From Mantis religiosa (lineage: Eukaryota; Arthropoda; Insecta; Mantodea; Mantidae): a stretch of DNA of 64,000 nt. The notes below the pieces were generated by a model. That model ran no database searches and was not told the DNA's origin. It saw nothing but the letters and a program-made list of their open reading frames with translations. The position numbers and the translations under genes were made by a program. Shown here piece by piece: positions 35,940 to 47,465 of this stretch (position 1 is the stretch's first letter; each line of letters opens with the position of its first letter). The stretch spans positions 77,018,985 to 77,082,984 of the forward strand of contig CM060958.1 in the NCBI GenBank assembly GCA_030765055.1. Reading direction: 5' to 3'.

Positions 35940-36600
35940 TGTTTAGTTAATTGGTGTGTACGTCGGCCGCTGCCTTTGACGAACTCTTATAATCCTTTTA
36001 CAACACTGACCCTCCTTCACCCAGACCTTTCTGCAAGGTTGCCACCTTTCTCAATACGTCACGGGTATCGTACGAGGTTTCGTCTAAATAAATTATCTTC
36101 TGTCCATTACTGCAAAACTCCCTTAGTTTTGACATATATATTATCGCCAAGCTACAATTCTACTAGATTCCATAATAACCCTTATCTTATTCAAAGTGTG
36201 GTATTTGAAACCCAGCTCCTTTAGTAGACCGCGCAAAGTGCAGTGCCCATAAGGAAAATCACAAATTTCTTGCAAATTTGCAACCAATTCGTCTAAGGTG
36301 GGCGCTCTCCCTTTGCATAGAATCTATAAATTCCTCGATGAATTAAATCGAATGTGACATTGTCTACTTTAGAGAAACGTTTCCTTTTGTTTTCACACTT
36401 GATCGGCGTCTTTGGTATTCCTTTCATCACAATATTTCTTACTGTTTTTCTGTAAATACCCAGAATTTATCATCAGGTTCATTGCATGACCCCTTACCAA
36501 GGTTATTTGTCAGCAGATATTTATGTGTGTTCAAAACAAGCGCTTGAATTTGCTTAGAAACAGTTCCCGTTATAACTTTGTTTTTTGAGGCTTTTCCAGT
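35940..36600 (-). pseudogene. DDE_3-like transposase N-terminal remnant
   Basis: On the minus strand fragments in shifting frames give VSKQIQALVLNTHKYLL near 36560, then LDELVANLQEICDFPYGHC and LLKELGFKYHTLNK near 36290-36190. These match the two N-terminal helical DNA-binding segments of the family found at 28650 and 60836. No DETW catalytic block survives. A plus frame of 123 codons over the same bases is a shadow. Confidence 0.55.
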
Positions 36601-37059
36601 AATATAACTCGGCCCAGTTATTCACACTATTATCATCACTTTGATTATTTTCACTTTACTGAAAGTTATATACTACTTCATTTGCATTCACCACTGCATT
36701 TCCCTCCCACGGTCTCCACATCGTGACACACAACGATTTCTGCACGTAATGAAACAGATCAACTGGAATTTGGAACTTTGGCAACTGAGACTCCACGTGG
36801 AGTAAACATGCGATTGTCACTTTGAGAAAATCAGGGTTGCTATTGGTCCTCAACGACAGTGTTCCATTTCTGAAGTGTGGAGATAGATTTATGACGGTCA
36901 TTAGTGGGCGGGAGAGTAGTTTCCTTTGAGTGACAAACTGTACTCCCGTTCACTAGACAGACTTTACAAATATCACTGCTGACTACTACGCAAGCTTACT
37001 GCAACATTTGACTGACGCGATGAAAACAAAAAACCTCATTTGGCAAAGTAAAGAAACAT
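36601..37059. other. Unassigned sequence
   Basis: Holds a perfect 14-bp palindrome ACTCCACGTGGAGT at 36790-36803, also present at 31351-31364. Nothing else recognised. Confidence 0.4.
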
Positions 37060-37349
37060 TTTCTTCACGACAATGCTCTGTGGCCCATCGTTCAGTCAGT
37101 ACAATGGGAAAAATGCGCGAATTAAAGTTCGAATTGCTTGAACATACACTCTTCACCAGATCTAGCATCCAGTGACTATCATCACCGGTACCCTAACCTC
37201 AAAACATTTCTTGGAGGGCAAAGATTTCATAGTAACAAGGATGTCATTGATGCGGTAATCAGCTATTTTGAGAATCAGAGATGGGTTAATTAAACTAAAA
37301 CATCGATATAACAAATGTATTAACCTTTATGGAGATTATGTTGAGAAAT

Positions 37350-37351
<2 letters not shown>
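37060..37351 (+). pseudogene. Mariner transposase C-terminal fragment
   Basis: The plus strand gives FLHDNALWPIVQ, the block with the second catalytic Asp. After a frame disruption come SSPDLASSDYHHRYPNLKTF and LGGQRFHSNKDVIDAVISYF, the C-terminal region with the third Asp. The N-terminal half is absent. The sequence ends in a T run at 37352. Confidence 0.75.

Positions 37352-37389
<38 letters not shown>
37352..37389. repeat. Poly-T tract, 38 bases
   Basis: Possibly the complement of a poly-A tail of a minus-strand retroposon, whose body to the right (AGTCTGAGGCCGGAG) I cannot assign. Confidence 0.85.
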
Positions 37390-37391
<2 letters not shown>

Positions 37392-38579
37392 TCTGAGGCC
37401 GGAGACATAAGCCGACCCTTATATATGAAATGGAGATGGTGAAAATACGTTTTTAATTGAATCTGTAGAATTACAATTATACATACAAAACATTTAGGCT
37501 CCTTATCAAGTTATATTTTGTTTTGAAGAGCATCATTCATATAAGCAACTTGCACTGTACCTAGCAATCAAAAGTTTCTTTATATAAATTGATATGTTTA
37601 GCGTGAAAAATTGTTTTAGATTTAACTTCTCCCAGAGAGATGGTTCCGCATAAGCCCTACTCTGAGAGGTTTCGGGTTTCATTCCTCCTGGCGGCCCATT
37701 TTGAGTATAGCTTTTTTCTTTTCTTTCTATGAGCGGCAAGGTGAATGCTGAAATAATTTCTAATTCCACGGCTCTCCTTTACCCTATTTAAACTCCCTCC
37801 TTCTTGTTATTACGACTTCAGGGCACTGTATTGGTCAGAGGTTTGTGACTTGGAACTTTTACTAACCTTCCAATGGCTGGTTAAGCTTCCACTTCCCGCT
37901 GTAGGGGACCTCTGAGCTATCCTCCGATGGTTTGGCGAAGTCACTGCGAGGGCCTACCAGCCAGGGAGTTAAGCTAGTAAATGTTAGGGAACTGCGTGTC
38001 TCTGCCGATTACATTGTCTGTAAGCACATACTGTCACAAACGACTGTATTAAATACTTTCTGGTGACTCAAGTAGTAGGTGTGACGTCACTCCTTCCCCT
38101 CCTTTAAGACTAAATAATCTTTAAGAGATAGACGCTCTCTCTGAAACTGCAAGCTGATGGGGTAGGATGATTTTGTAGGCAGCTCCACTTCTGGGCAGGT
38201 AAACGGCCGTTATGGCCGCCTTTATAAATCTGTTTGTTGTAGTAAATATGCTTATTAAGTGAATTCCACTTTTAATTAGCTTTACTCTACCTTTTTACCA
38301 ATGAACCATTATAGAAAAGATCCCAACCTCTCGCTAAAGCATGTAGTTCTACTCTCGAGTGTTTGCTCCCGAGTGTTCGACCTGACCACGTGTTCCTTAA
38401 TTATTCACAAAGTAAGAACAGGTCGTCACAATATCACCCACTGCGGTTCCTTCATCTCATCCGTTCCTCGTGGGGGGATTTACACACAAAATATCCAATT
38501 GCAATTCGAGGTACTCCGTTACCTACTCTTTAACTCTACAGTTTTGAGTTTGTATTTGTGTATAAACATTTTATTTTAA
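37390..38579. other. Unassigned sequence
   Basis: Short frames only, no motif recognised. Confidence 0.3.
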
Positions 38580-38619
38580 AGGGGGTGGGTGGGTGGGTGA
38601 GTGGGTGGGTGGGTGGGTT
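38580..38619 (+). repeat. (GGGT)n minisatellite, potential G-quadruplex
   Basis: Some ten GGGT units with a single GAGT interruption give many G-triplets on the plus strand, enough for stacked quadruplexes. It is the most G-rich simple repeat in the window. Confidence 0.85.
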
Positions 38620-39430
38620 TTAGGGCCCGTCGACAACGAGGTTTTATTTTAAAGGTGTAGTTGATATTTTTGAAACCGGCATGTCATTAATTACTTCCCG
38701 AAGGCAGTTATAACAGCTGCAGATCCCAAACTTAAGCAGTGAAAGTAGAATCATAACTTATCCTGGTAATAATGGCACTAGTGATTTAATTTTAGATTTA
38801 AACAACGCTTTGCTTTATCTCAAACCTTCCAATTTCCTTTTGCCGCGAGCCCTCCCTCTGTGCTTCACTAGTACAAACAAAATACTGGCGTTGACATCTG
38901 AACAAAGCAGCTAGGGGTATGGCTTCAACCTTCCTTTAACTGTAATGAGTGCCTATATAACTTATTTGGGGTTTATTACCTATGTGTATTAATTAAAATA
39001 AATACACTTCTGTATATTTCTGCTATTTGCTTTGGTAAGAACCAATATCTATATTAAGCCAACTTGATAAGTTGTGGAGGAAGAGTATGTGCTAGCAAAT
39101 AAGGACTTAAGAGAGGTACGGCAGACGTCGGGAGATTTTGGTTTTATGAGAGCATCAACTGCAGTTTGGAGCGGGGGTTTAGCTTGCCTCACGTTTTATT
39201 CTAAATTATAGTCGTATCGTATCCCACTTTGAAACATGAAGTGTTTTGCTTTAGCTTCCATATAACATATAGTTTAAACGAACGAATCTTCAACAAAATG
39301 GTTAAATTCAGTGACTGAAGCACATTTCTCTTAAAAACCTTATCATTCAAATTAAGGTATAGCTTTAAAAAAATCATACAGGTTAGTTTATATTAAAATG
39401 GATCTTTTAGAGGTAATATGAATCATAGAA
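38620..39430. other. Unassigned sequence
   Basis: Nothing recognised on either strand. Confidence 0.3.
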
Positions 39431-39442
39431 CCTGGTACTTAC

Positions 39443-40540
39443 ATGTGTAAGAACAGAAATTTAATAGGGCCTTTTAGCCGCGAAGGGATAAAATTGGCCT
39501 TGATAGTCTATATCTACAAATTTCTCAACACTATAAAGTTTAAAGTCACTACTTTCTCTATAATAAATAATGTTTCCTACATTAAAAACAATATTTCGCT
39601 GAACACCAACCAATTTCCTGATATAAAGCGTATTAATTTAAAGCCAAAATATACAAGTTATCTGGACCAAAACTACAGAAGGTTTTGTAAAGAGCTACTA
39701 GGCTTATCAAGGTCAGCACCTAGGGAAGTAGCTTTAGTAGAATTAGGAAAGAAAAGAATAAATTTTGGTGTAGTTATTTGGTTAAAGAAGAAGGGGAAAT
39801 TATGAAATTATGCATGAGACAGCAAAAAAACTTAGTGAACTCAAATAGTTAGTGGGCATAGATAGGAGTAATTATGGAAAAAATAGGAATGTGAGATATA
39901 TGGAGATTAGAGGAAAGGAATACAAGCGATGTGGGTAAATTAGTAAAATGCAAAATACAAGATATAGAAAGACAGTAAGTATGGGGAAATCTAGAAAATA
40001 AGAAATCATTACAATCTTACAAGCAAATAAAAAGAAATTTGGGACGAGAAGCATATGTATAATACTGCAATAGGTAAGAGAGAGAAGGGTTATCATGGAT
40101 GAGAAGAGGAATAATATTTCTAAGAGGGATAAGAGGTAGGGAAAAGGGAATTTGTGAATTGTGTGGGGAAAACGAAAGCATAGAACACGGTGTAACAGAA
40201 TGCGAGGAGATTGCAATATAGAGAAAAAAGGTTTGGGAAGAAAAATGGGAGAAAGTAGAGAAGAGGATAGTAGTTATAAAAATGTTAACGGGCAGGGAGG
40301 AAAAGAAGGTAAGAAGTATTGGTGAGTTCTTGCAGAAAGTAAAAGAAATGTAAAAAACGTAAGAAAGTAAGAGGAGTGGGGAAGAAAGGAACTAATTAAG
40401 TAATCAAGGAGCTATGGAGGCTAAGAGCTACCTGGTAGAGCAAAGGAGCAGGGTGTCATGTAAGCCAAGGTAGCAACAAGATAACGATGTAGCCAAAAGT
40501 CGTATATTGTAAAATTTTATATGTAAAATAAAATATATCA
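39443..40540 (+). pseudogene. LINE ORF2 C-terminus and 3' UTR
   Basis: The first 120 codons contain NYRRFCKELLGLSRSAPREVALVELG, written here only in part, which aligns with the segment at 23480. Further down, NKKSLQSYKQIKRNLGREAY leads to GICELCGENESIEHGVTECE near 40155-40215, the closing zinc finger. The DNA from 40070 to 40530 matches 9500-10005. Stops and frame changes are frequent. With 9486 and 23393 it defines a three-copy LINE family, all 5' truncated. Confidence 0.75.
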
Positions 40541-40606
40541 TATCATATATAATCACCGTTATCAGCAAAGAGGTTCTTCTATTCCTAATGAAGAATGACA
40601 TAAGTG

Positions 40607-41857
40607 AAAGTTGTTCATAAGTCCGTGAAACACTTTAAAACTTCATCACTACTGAACTACCCAACGGATAACGAAAACTTTTGCATGAAAATGAAGAGGA
40701 ATTCTCCAAGTTCTTTTTTACAAAACCTACAATTGCTCAATATGTCCACTCTTGCTGATACGGCAGATGTCAATGCGGTAATCCATCTCTCCTCATACGC
40801 GCTCCAGCATGTCACTGCTGCCCATAGCCACGACAGCTGTAAGTTCCTGAAGGTTAGCAGGGAGCGGAGGCACAGACATTGTCCTTCACAAAGCCCCACA
40901 CGAATAAGTCAGGAGTTAAAACCGGTGATCGTGGTGGCCACTTCATGAACGCGTTATCTTCTTGTCCAGTTCGTTCGATCCATCTGTGGGTTAAATGTTG
41001 ATTCAGGTCGTCTTTGTGATAGTGATAGGGACATCCATCTCGCTGAAGAAACGTAATCATTACTGTCTTCATTCAGCTGAGGCATCAGTCAGGTTTCCAG
41101 CATGTCTACGTAAGCCATTCCATTAATAATTCCACGAAGAAAAATGACCAATACACTTTCTTTCTCAAAATGGCATAGAGGCCAGTCTCGAATATGTTCC
41201 ACGACATAATGGGGATTTTCAGTCCCCCATATGCACACATTGTGCCGATGCACTTTTCCGGAGAGATGGAAAGTTGCTTCGTCGCTAAAGATGAGAGAGT
41301 CAGCGAAGTCCATTACTTCAAACCTTTCTTGCATGTCAATACAGAAATTAAGACGTAAATTTTTGCCATTTTCTTTGAGAGCCTGATGAAGCTGAAGCCT
41401 GTATGGTTTAAACATTAAGACTCTTATGAAGAATTCGCCATACTGTTGGTTGTGAGATGCCCAACTCCAAAACTTCCACGGGTAGTGGACTTCGAGGGCT
41501 GAGCTGATATGCTTCTCTAACACGCTTCACTGTTTCTTTGCTGGATCCTGGACGTCTTTGGCGACCAGCGATGCACGTACACCCTTCGTCTCGATATTTC
41601 ACATACCAATTTTTCATGGTGCTGGCTTTTGAAATTGCGAAAGAAATTGCTCGCATTTACTGAACGCTACTTTCTCATTAAAGATCACTACTGCTACCTA
41701 GTGACAAATCATGGTAAGTAAGCAAGGCTTTCATTATAAAATACTTGGAGAACTTCGCTCTCTCCACTGGCACAACAAATACCATGATCAATTGCAGACT
41801 TAAGACTTATTTTTTATTAAACTTTAAAAAGGTTTCACGGACTTATGAATAATCCTG
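40607..41857 (-). mobile_element. Tc1/mariner-superfamily transposon with DUF4817-type transposase
   Basis: The ends form inverted repeats: TTGTTCATAAGTCCGTGAAA at the left (40611) against TTATTCATAAGTCCGTGAAA on the opposite strand at the right (41853). The length of 1.25 kb is normal. The transposase is on the minus strand. A TA dinucleotide borders the right end (TGTATA), but the left duplication is unclear. This is the most complete copy of its family here. Confidence 0.85.
40854..41656 (-). pseudogene. DUF4817-type transposase, frameshifted
   Basis: Segment 1 (41656-41408) has helix-turn-helix sequence with GRQRRPGSSKETVKRVR and ISQPTVWRILHKSL. Segment 2 (to 41089) carries the first catalytic region SLIFSDEATFHLSGKVH, with Asp in SDEA, and ends GMAYVDMLET. 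Segment 3 (41072-40854) has DGCPYHYHKDDLNQHL, where the family has an Asp-Gly-Ala-Pro-Pro-His-type block, then HRWIERTGQ and MKWPPRSPVLTPDLFVWGF. SPVL replaces SPDL, though the Asp of TPDLF remains. The frame changes near 41450 and 41080, and the DUF4817 start is incomplete. It is inactive. Confidence 0.82.
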
Positions 41858-42164
41858 TATATTCCTTTTCCTCTACCAAATCATAATGCACAGTATCTCT
41901 TTGCTAAGTAATATATGAATAAACTTAATTGGTTGTGGTATCACTATTATTCAAAATATTGTCAACGGACTCTATTCCTTACAACACCTGCTCTTCTAAT
42001 AGTAACATGGTTATTGTACATATAGCTGCTGCTCTTTAAACTGTTATGTATTATTAATATTGTTAATTAAATTATTAATTGTTGCATATTGTTGTCTGCA
42101 AAGTCGCGAGCCTCTCACTATAGAAAAAAACCGTTATTTCTCAACATAATCCCCAGAAAGCCTA
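41858..42164. other. Unassigned sequence up to the assembly gap
   Basis: Nothing recognised. Confidence 0.3.
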
Positions 42165-43164
42165 NNNNNNNNNNNNNNNNNNNNNNNNNNNNNNNNNNNN
42201 NNNNNNNNNNNNNNNNNNNNNNNNNNNNNNNNNNNNNNNNNNNNNNNNNNNNNNNNNNNNNNNNNNNNNNNNNNNNNNNNNNNNNNNNNNNNNNNNNNNN
42301 NNNNNNNNNNNNNNNNNNNNNNNNNNNNNNNNNNNNNNNNNNNNNNNNNNNNNNNNNNNNNNNNNNNNNNNNNNNNNNNNNNNNNNNNNNNNNNNNNNNN
42401 NNNNNNNNNNNNNNNNNNNNNNNNNNNNNNNNNNNNNNNNNNNNNNNNNNNNNNNNNNNNNNNNNNNNNNNNNNNNNNNNNNNNNNNNNNNNNNNNNNNN
42501 NNNNNNNNNNNNNNNNNNNNNNNNNNNNNNNNNNNNNNNNNNNNNNNNNNNNNNNNNNNNNNNNNNNNNNNNNNNNNNNNNNNNNNNNNNNNNNNNNNNN
42601 NNNNNNNNNNNNNNNNNNNNNNNNNNNNNNNNNNNNNNNNNNNNNNNNNNNNNNNNNNNNNNNNNNNNNNNNNNNNNNNNNNNNNNNNNNNNNNNNNNNN
42701 NNNNNNNNNNNNNNNNNNNNNNNNNNNNNNNNNNNNNNNNNNNNNNNNNNNNNNNNNNNNNNNNNNNNNNNNNNNNNNNNNNNNNNNNNNNNNNNNNNNN
42801 NNNNNNNNNNNNNNNNNNNNNNNNNNNNNNNNNNNNNNNNNNNNNNNNNNNNNNNNNNNNNNNNNNNNNNNNNNNNNNNNNNNNNNNNNNNNNNNNNNNN
42901 NNNNNNNNNNNNNNNNNNNNNNNNNNNNNNNNNNNNNNNNNNNNNNNNNNNNNNNNNNNNNNNNNNNNNNNNNNNNNNNNNNNNNNNNNNNNNNNNNNNN
43001 NNNNNNNNNNNNNNNNNNNNNNNNNNNNNNNNNNNNNNNNNNNNNNNNNNNNNNNNNNNNNNNNNNNNNNNNNNNNNNNNNNNNNNNNNNNNNNNNNNNN
43101 NNNNNNNNNNNNNNNNNNNNNNNNNNNNNNNNNNNNNNNNNNNNNNNNNNNNNNNNNNNNNNNN
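42165..43164. other. Assembly gap, 1000 N
   Basis: Exactly 1000 N, so a placeholder of set length rather than a measured distance. Any element spanning it, including the 5' border of the SINE at 43168, cannot be judged. Confidence 0.99.
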
Positions 43165-43167
43165 CAT

Positions 43168-43412
43168 GCTTGCCCGCTCGGTAGCGTGGTGGTAGCGTGT
43201 CTGCCTCACGTTCAAGAGGTCCCGAGTTCGAATCTCGGTCAGGGTGAGTTACCTGGATAAGGTTTTCCGGGGTTTTCCCTTATTCTGAAACATGAATGTC
43301 GGGTAACTCTAAGCTCTATGGACCTTGGGATCATTTGAGCATCATTTCACCCATTCCATTCATCGTCCGATATGACTTAACGTTGGAGGACGTAAAATTA
43401 CAACAACAAAAT
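43168..43412 (+). repeat. tRNA-derived SINE, family C, copy 3
   Basis: Best-preserved plus-strand copy: A box region TAGCGTGGTGGTAGCGTG, B box GAGTTCGAATCTCGG, CTGGATAAGG body, 3' end CATCGTCCGATATGACTTAA and GTTGGAGGACGTAA, then an A-rich tail. Its 5' flank lies in the gap. Its 3' end replaces the 3' part of LTR copy 5. Confidence 0.9.
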
Positions 43413-44392
43413 CACAATCTACCAAGGTCGAAGACCACAACAACGAGCTTACTCAACTTGCACTGTTTACATCACTCCTGTTACAACATCTGTTTACGAC
43501 TGACTCTTGGCTAGTCATCGCTCCCTTATATACGAGGGCCGTTCAGAAAGTAACATCCGGTTGATTGCAAAAAATTCACCAAGTTAAATAAAAATATTTT
43601 AATATATACATCTTACAACTACATCTTTGCACTATTTTTCTACATAGTCTCCATAACGATTGAGGCACTTATCGTATCTGTTCACAAGCTTTGAAATTCC
43701 TTCTGCATAAAAATCACCCGCTTGTGCCTGGAACCAGCCTGTGACCGCATCTTTGAGCTCTTCGTCGTCATCAAACCGCTGGGACCCGAGCCATGTCTTC
43801 ATATGCATGAAGAGGTGATAATCGCTTGGCGCCAGATCTGGGCTGTAAGGTGGATGGTTGACAACATCCCACTTGAAGGACTAAGAAGGGCTGTTGTCCT
43901 GCGAGCAGAGTGAAGACGGGCGTTATCGTGCAAAAAAACGATACCGGAAGTCACGATGAATAGCTGCTGCAGAATATTCTTTGGCTGTAAAAAAACCTTA
44001 TAACAGCACGCACTTCACATTTGGCGGGGTTTTCTATTGCAGCACACATTTCAAACGGCCACAAACACTAAACTAACGCAGATACGACGTTCACTCGACC
44101 ACGGCTTGATGCCGACTGACCTGCTGAGTGCGTGAATGCACAGATGGCGTCGCTACTCCCCCCACTACCCGCACTGTGACCGATCGGAGGTTACTTTCTG
44201 AACGGCCCTCGTACTGCATTGATAATTCGAGACTGTTCTGTAACAATAAAGAGATCGAGTGTTCTGTTACCAGACGAAACTCGAACCTTCCAGACGGGAA
44301 ACCTCATCTGTACCTGCATACTCTTTATCTCCGCCCTGCCTATCAATTCTTGTGTGTGCACAAGCCGCGTTATCGCGATCAGGTTCGCGACA
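43413..44392 (-). mobile_element. LTR, family L, copy 5, 3' truncated and split by a mariner
   Basis: Minus orientation. The 5' end TGTCGCGAACC at 44392 is preceded by ATAC and matches copy 3 (TGTCGCGTACCC; then CGGCTTGTGCACAC against GGCTTGTTTACAC). The sequence up to 44214 joins, across the mariner, to TATAAGGGAGCGATGACTAG at 43530, matching the TATA region of copies 3 and 4. It continues to the ACCTTGGTAGATTGTG block near 43420. The last 130-200 bp, with the polyadenylation signal and GTCACA end, are missing. Confidence 0.68.
43531..44213 (-). mobile_element. Non-autonomous mariner with intact terminal repeats
   Basis: Terminal repeats start CGAGGGCCGTTCAGAAAGTA on both ends and agree over some 26 of 27 bp, flanked by TA. 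The interior (683 bp in total) keeps only the C-terminal part of a transposase on the minus strand: GIVFLHDNARLHSARR with the second Asp, then NHPPYSPDLAPSDYHLFMHM with the third and SKLVNRYDKCLNRYGDYVEK. The N-terminal half and first Asp are deleted. It sits in the TATA box of LTR copy 5. It is a deletion derivative of a different mariner from the one at 26953. Confidence 0.88.
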
Positions 44393-45971
44393 GTATTAAT
44401 GTGTCGCAAAACTAAGATAAGAGAAACTAATTTAACAATAAGTAATGATATTATTAGATGTATGTTGTTATAAGCTGCGTTTAATACATTTATGTATCTT
44501 GCAGGCAGAATGTTTTGAAGCAGAAGCTGTAGTTCACGATTTTTCGCACATTTTAAATTGCTGTTGGCACCAAGAATTCTTTATTTTGTTGCTGAATGCA
44601 CTTGTATAGCTGATTGTGTTACTGAGATATTATTTTTGTCGTTGTCACCGTTTATCACACGAAATCAGCGCCGATAAAGTTTCAGTTATGTTGTTATAAA
44701 AACGTATACTAACAATAAGTATGTTTGAAAACGCCATGCTAACGAACATTTTCGTAGTTGGCGAATGAATTTGTTTGAATTTGCTACAGAGGTGTGCGTT
44801 TTAAACTAATATTTGAATGAAATTCTAAGAAACGTTCTTAAGACGTCCTCATCTCCAATATAAGCACTTTAGTGTTCAAATTCTATAATAAATCGAATAA
44901 TTCCAATTTGGTAATTTTATTCAAAATTATTTGTGATACAAAATCTCTGAATGATAAAAACTTGATTTTATATCATAGCTCAGTGGCTTAATCTTTATTC
45001 TGAAGCTTATGCAAAATGTAATTGAATGGATTTGGACAGGACAAACAGGAGAATCAACATCAATGAAACACGTCGGGAATGTTTTGATTGTAAATGGAAG
45101 GATGGCAGTTAAGGCTTCAGCCAATTTTGCGTTAAAGCCGCGTCACGTCAGCAATTAGGAAGCCTCTTTTGTTAGAAATGTCTAATGAGCTTCCTTAGCA
45201 GCCCCTACACTGACGGATTACTGAAAACGGAAGAAAACAGTCCATTACGAAAGCAATGAGGCGTTTCTAAGAAATTCCTCTAAACATACATATTATGGCG
45301 AGAACTAAAGAAAACAGCGATTGCATTTATTTTCAGGAAACCGAAACTTCGATATTTAAACTTGATGTTTCGTTTCCATTTTTACCAGATCTGTATTTCC
45401 CTTCTGATATTATGGCTTCTTTTTGCTTTCTATGTCCAAATTTACATACTCGACATGTAGGAAATAAAACGTTTTTGAGGATACGTTACGATTCCATCCA
45501 CATCTTCATATTTTCCCAGCACTTCTGCGTAAGAACTTTACCTGATAATTGACAAACGATCACCTATTTGAGATATACCTTACGAGAACAGCTAAATCAT
45601 TAGACTTTGTAAGGTTGGAAAATATAAGTTAGTCAAACTTAAATTCCTAAGTGTTCTTATAAGGAATTGATTTGCATAAACTGTACAACTGGCCTATAAA
45701 TTTGCAGTTTTGACATAATAGTGCTAAAGAATTTTCCCAATCGTTGACTTCCTAAGGGAAAGTGCAGGTATGACGTGAAAGCTCTAATTGCTCTATGAGT
45801 TTACTTTGTATTTCGTACAGATAAGCGTTGTCTGCTTGGTCATCGAGACACATCGTTTAAGAAAACTCATCAACAGTAGGTACATGACTACAGGGAGGCG
45901 AACCGTAATGTGGGGATAAGGTTTGAGGATTGCTTACCTGAAAGTTTTCCAAAGCAACGTCTGCCTTCTGG
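44393..45971. other. Unassigned sequence
   Basis: An 85-codon plus frame at 45295 shows no known motif. Nothing else recognised. Confidence 0.3.
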
Positions 45972-46580
45972 GTCCGAGCGGGATAGTTCAGACGGTTTCA
46001 TTTGTGGCCTGCATTCGGGAGGCCCGGATTCGATTACCGTAGCCGACCTACCTGACCTATGGGCTCTTTCGGGGGTTTACCCGGGTCGCTAGGCAAATGC
46101 TGGAGGTTAATTACATTCCCCAAATTTCCTGTCGCTCCATTTCATCTCCATTATCCCTTCAGAGCTCCTCTGGTCTCTTCCAGCGTAGAAGTGTCGGCGG
46201 GTGTCTCGGCGGCGTATGGAAGGATGATATACTCTGAACGAACCACTTCCTCCTCCGGAGGTCGGCTGTGGGTCTCCGCACCTCTGATGGGACCATTTCC
46301 TGACCACCAGCCAGGGAACTTTGTGGCTCGGCTGCTCGGCTCGTTGCCGTCCCACAGTAGGGGAGCCTGCCCGATGTCCTGGCCTGTCGGGGGAAGTCTT
46401 TATCTAAGCAAACTGTAGTGTCCCTGCCCTCTGCACTGTCGTGGCTCCTTGGGCTGGCTACCCTCTGTCTCCTCTCACCTCATCCTTTCTTCCTGGAGTG
46501 CCCCACTTTGGGGCATAAGCACAATCGGCCCAGCATGGTGACCTACGTACCAAATTCCCTCCATAGTAAAATCCTAATCC
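45972..46580 (+). repeat. SINE-like element, family B, full-length copy
   Basis: Head with GGATAGTTCAGACGG (A-box region) and GGATTCGATTACC (B box), then the family body: TTTCCTGTCGCTCC, AGAAGTGTCGGCGGGTGTCTC, CTGCACTGTCGTGGCTCC, CATCCTTTC and TGCCCCACTTTGG. It is about 60 bp longer than the copy at 13053 because of an extra GC-rich segment near 46260-46370. The tail is CCTAATCCTAATC-like. Confidence 0.82.
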
Positions 46581-47156
46581 TAATCTTGCCTTCGGGGCGT
46601 ATTATTCGACATACAAAGATAATTCTAGGTATTTTATTTCTTAGTTGCTACTTTTTATCATCCTAATTATTTGACGTAAGGCTTCAAGGATTTAACTCAA
46701 TGGATTTTGAAGGAACGAAAATAGCATCCTCATAAAGTACATTTACAGCAAAAGCGTAATGGCAAGGGTTTCCAGGTTCGATATCTGTTTGGAGGGGGCT
46801 CTTAACCAAAATAAGCGAAAATCTTCATTTCATCGAGCAAGCTTTGTAGGAAGAGGTTATCTCATCACTGAATCCATTTTCAAGCCATTATTGGGGTTCT
46901 TCAGAATCCTGATTGTATACCATCACATAATACATAGACAGTCGAATGCTATGGTACGACATTCTGAAATACATAATCGACGTACATATTATAGGTATAT
47001 GAAAACTGTTGGCGAAACCTTTAGTATGGGCTGAATATACAGAACGTTCCAGAAGACATGTCACTTCAGCTAGCTATAAATCATTGGTTTAACACTAGAT
47101 TAGACTATCATATTAGAAGTTAAAGAAAAAGTTTATAAAATATAACTTGGAAAGTC
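46581..47156. other. Unassigned sequence
   Basis: A 91-codon plus frame at 46759 has no known motif. Nothing else recognised. Confidence 0.3.
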
Positions 47157-47165
47157 AATAGGTTG

Positions 47166-47406
47166 TTTCTTTCCTTTTTTTCTTCATACTCTAATGTTAA
47201 GTCATATCGGGCGAAGAATGAAATGGAGGCAGTGATGCTCAAATAAGCCCAGGATCCATAGGGCTTATAGTTAAACGACATTCATCGTTCACGATAAGGG
47301 AAAACCTTGAAAAGAACCTTATCCTGAATACCCTGACCGAGATTAGTACTCGGAACCTCCTGAACATGAGGCAGAAAAGCTACCAGCTACGCTACAGTGG
47401 CGGATA
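47166..47406 (-). repeat. tRNA-derived SINE, family C, copy 4
   Basis: Diverged minus-strand copy flanked by the 9-bp duplication AATAGGTTG (47157-47165 and 47407-47415). It forms the first unit of a larger tandem duplication with copy 5. Confidence 0.85.
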
Positions 47407-47465
47407 AATAGGTTGCAAAGGTTTCATTCAGTGAGAGTGTCCGTTGGAGCTTTCTTGCTTGTGGA

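Noticed and set aside
35853..36224. 123-codon plus-strand protein
   Set aside because: The minus strand over the same bases carries DDE_3-like transposase motifs, so this frame is a shadow.
42089..43215. Long open frames on both strands over 42089-43215
   Set aside because: They run through 1000 N of an assembly gap; only the few flanking codons are real sequence.
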